This document shows positions 4,983-5,280 of a DNA stretch of 5,280 nucleotides, piece after piece. The stretch is from Kiritimatiellales bacterium. Its GTDB lineage: Bacteria > Verrucomicrobiota > Kiritimatiellia > Kiritimatiellales > Pontiellaceae. The stretch lies in assembly GCA_030588285.1 (NCBI GenBank), contig JAUUYK010000092.1, positions 1 to 5,280 on the forward strand, given 5' to 3'. The first letter of the stretch is position 1. Each line of letters opens with the position of its first letter. The notes beneath the pieces were generated by a model. That model searched no databases. It was given only the letters and a program-made list of their open reading frames with translations, and was not told where the DNA came from. The position numbers and the translations under genes were made by a program.

Positions 4983-5280
4983 ATGAAGAAAATAGATTGG
5001 GTGGTGATATCCTTTTTATTGTTTTCCAGTGTCGAAATAGTTTGCGCGCGCGCGGCTGAACCGAAGGTGGTTCGCGTCGGTATTTTCCCTGTAAAACCAC
5101 TTAGTTTTATGGATGAATCGGGTTTGGCTCAGGGGCTGAATCCGGATCTGCTGCGGGAGATTGAAAAAGGACGGAATAATCTAAGATTTGAGTTTGTTCC
5201 TGTGACGTGGGCTGGTGGACTTGAAAAACTTCAGACCGAAGAGATTGATCTGCTGGGTTCGGTTACATATACGCCGGAGC
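4983..5280 (+). CDS. Exported substrate-binding-domain protein, probably a sensor (5' part, runs off the right edge)
   Basis: Ninety-nine complete codons are visible. The N-terminus has a signal sequence: MKK, a hydrophobic segment over about 6-21, and a likely cut near ARA (22-24). The cysteine at 21 lacks a proper lipobox. From residue 28 the protein starts a bacterial extracellular solute-binding domain (SBP_bac_3 type). VVRVGIFPVKPLSFMDESG (29-47) is the first strand and loop, followed by AQGLNPDLLREI (49-60), FVPVTWAGGLEKLQTEEIDLLG (71-92) and VTYTPE (94-99). The combination of TW-GLEKL, EIDLLG and YTPE is typical of solute-binding domains fused to histidine kinase, GGDEF or PAS modules rather than of free ABC-transport binding proteins. 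The downstream part is not in view, so this is inference. GGAG at 4970-4973 lies 9 nt before the ATG. A (GC)5G tract at 5044-5054 falls at the signal peptide end. Confidence 0.8.
   Translation, partial: MKKIDWVVISFLLFSSVEIVCARAAEPKVVRVGIFPVKPLSFMDESGLAQGLNPDLLREIEKGRNNLRFEFVPVTWAGGLEKLQTEEIDLLGSVTYTPE

Noticed and set aside
5044..5054. Alternating GC tract as a phase-variable or Z-DNA element
   Set aside because: It is only 11 nt long, inside coding sequence at the signal-peptide end, and is explained by the alanine/arginine codons there.
4852..5100. 82-codon minus-strand frame across the intergenic region and the SBP gene start
   Set aside because: It begins inside the signal-peptide/SBP coding region of the opposite strand, lacks a ribosome binding site and family features.

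Overview
The window reads as an ordinary chromosomal stretch of a Gram-negative bacterium with metabolic and housekeeping genes. It has no mobile element, CRISPR array or RNA gene that I can recognise. Two predicted proteins have N-terminal Sec-type signal peptides. Intrinsic terminators, Shine-Dalgarno sites and a sigma70-like promoter are clear. A small exported WCGWC thioredoxin-like protein, a LIPT1-like lipoate ligase and an unusual HPr point loosely to the Planctomycetes-Verrucomicrobia-Chlamydiae group, perhaps Kiritimatiellota. That placement is an inference with low to moderate confidence. FbaA alone is very close to the gammaproteobacterial type.

Layout. At the left edge is the 5' end of an adenosine-deaminase-family gene on the minus strand. 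It diverges, across 52 bp, from a lipoate-protein ligase gene (334-1155, plus). Next comes a 200-bp region holding a promoter-like sequence, five tandem copies of an 8-bp unit, a perfect Shine-Dalgarno, a 23-codon mini-ORF and an 11-bp direct repeat. An HPr-family phosphocarrier gene (1356-1628) follows. A strong extended -10 promoter then drives class II fructose-bisphosphate aldolase fbaA (1744-2823), which ends at a UUCG-loop terminator. A secreted thioredoxin-like gene (2964-3407) follows with its own terminator.

From there the strand switches. A compact three-gene minus-strand operon runs from 4723 down to 3462: SelW-like Rdx protein, small membrane protein, TrmO. It has a 4-base stop/start overlap and a 9-nt gap. 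A 259-bp divergent intergenic region separates it from the 5' end of an exported substrate-binding-domain protein (4983 to the right edge), probably the sensor portion of a signalling protein.

How the genes relate. HPr and FbaA sit together, and both belong to sugar catabolism and its control, but each appears to have its own promoter. LplA modifies the 2-oxoacid dehydrogenase or glycine cleavage complexes. TrmO modifies tRNA A37, and its operon partners have no obvious functional link to it. I found no convincing new multi-gene system. The most interesting piece is the HPr leader, with its tandem octamers and small ORF.
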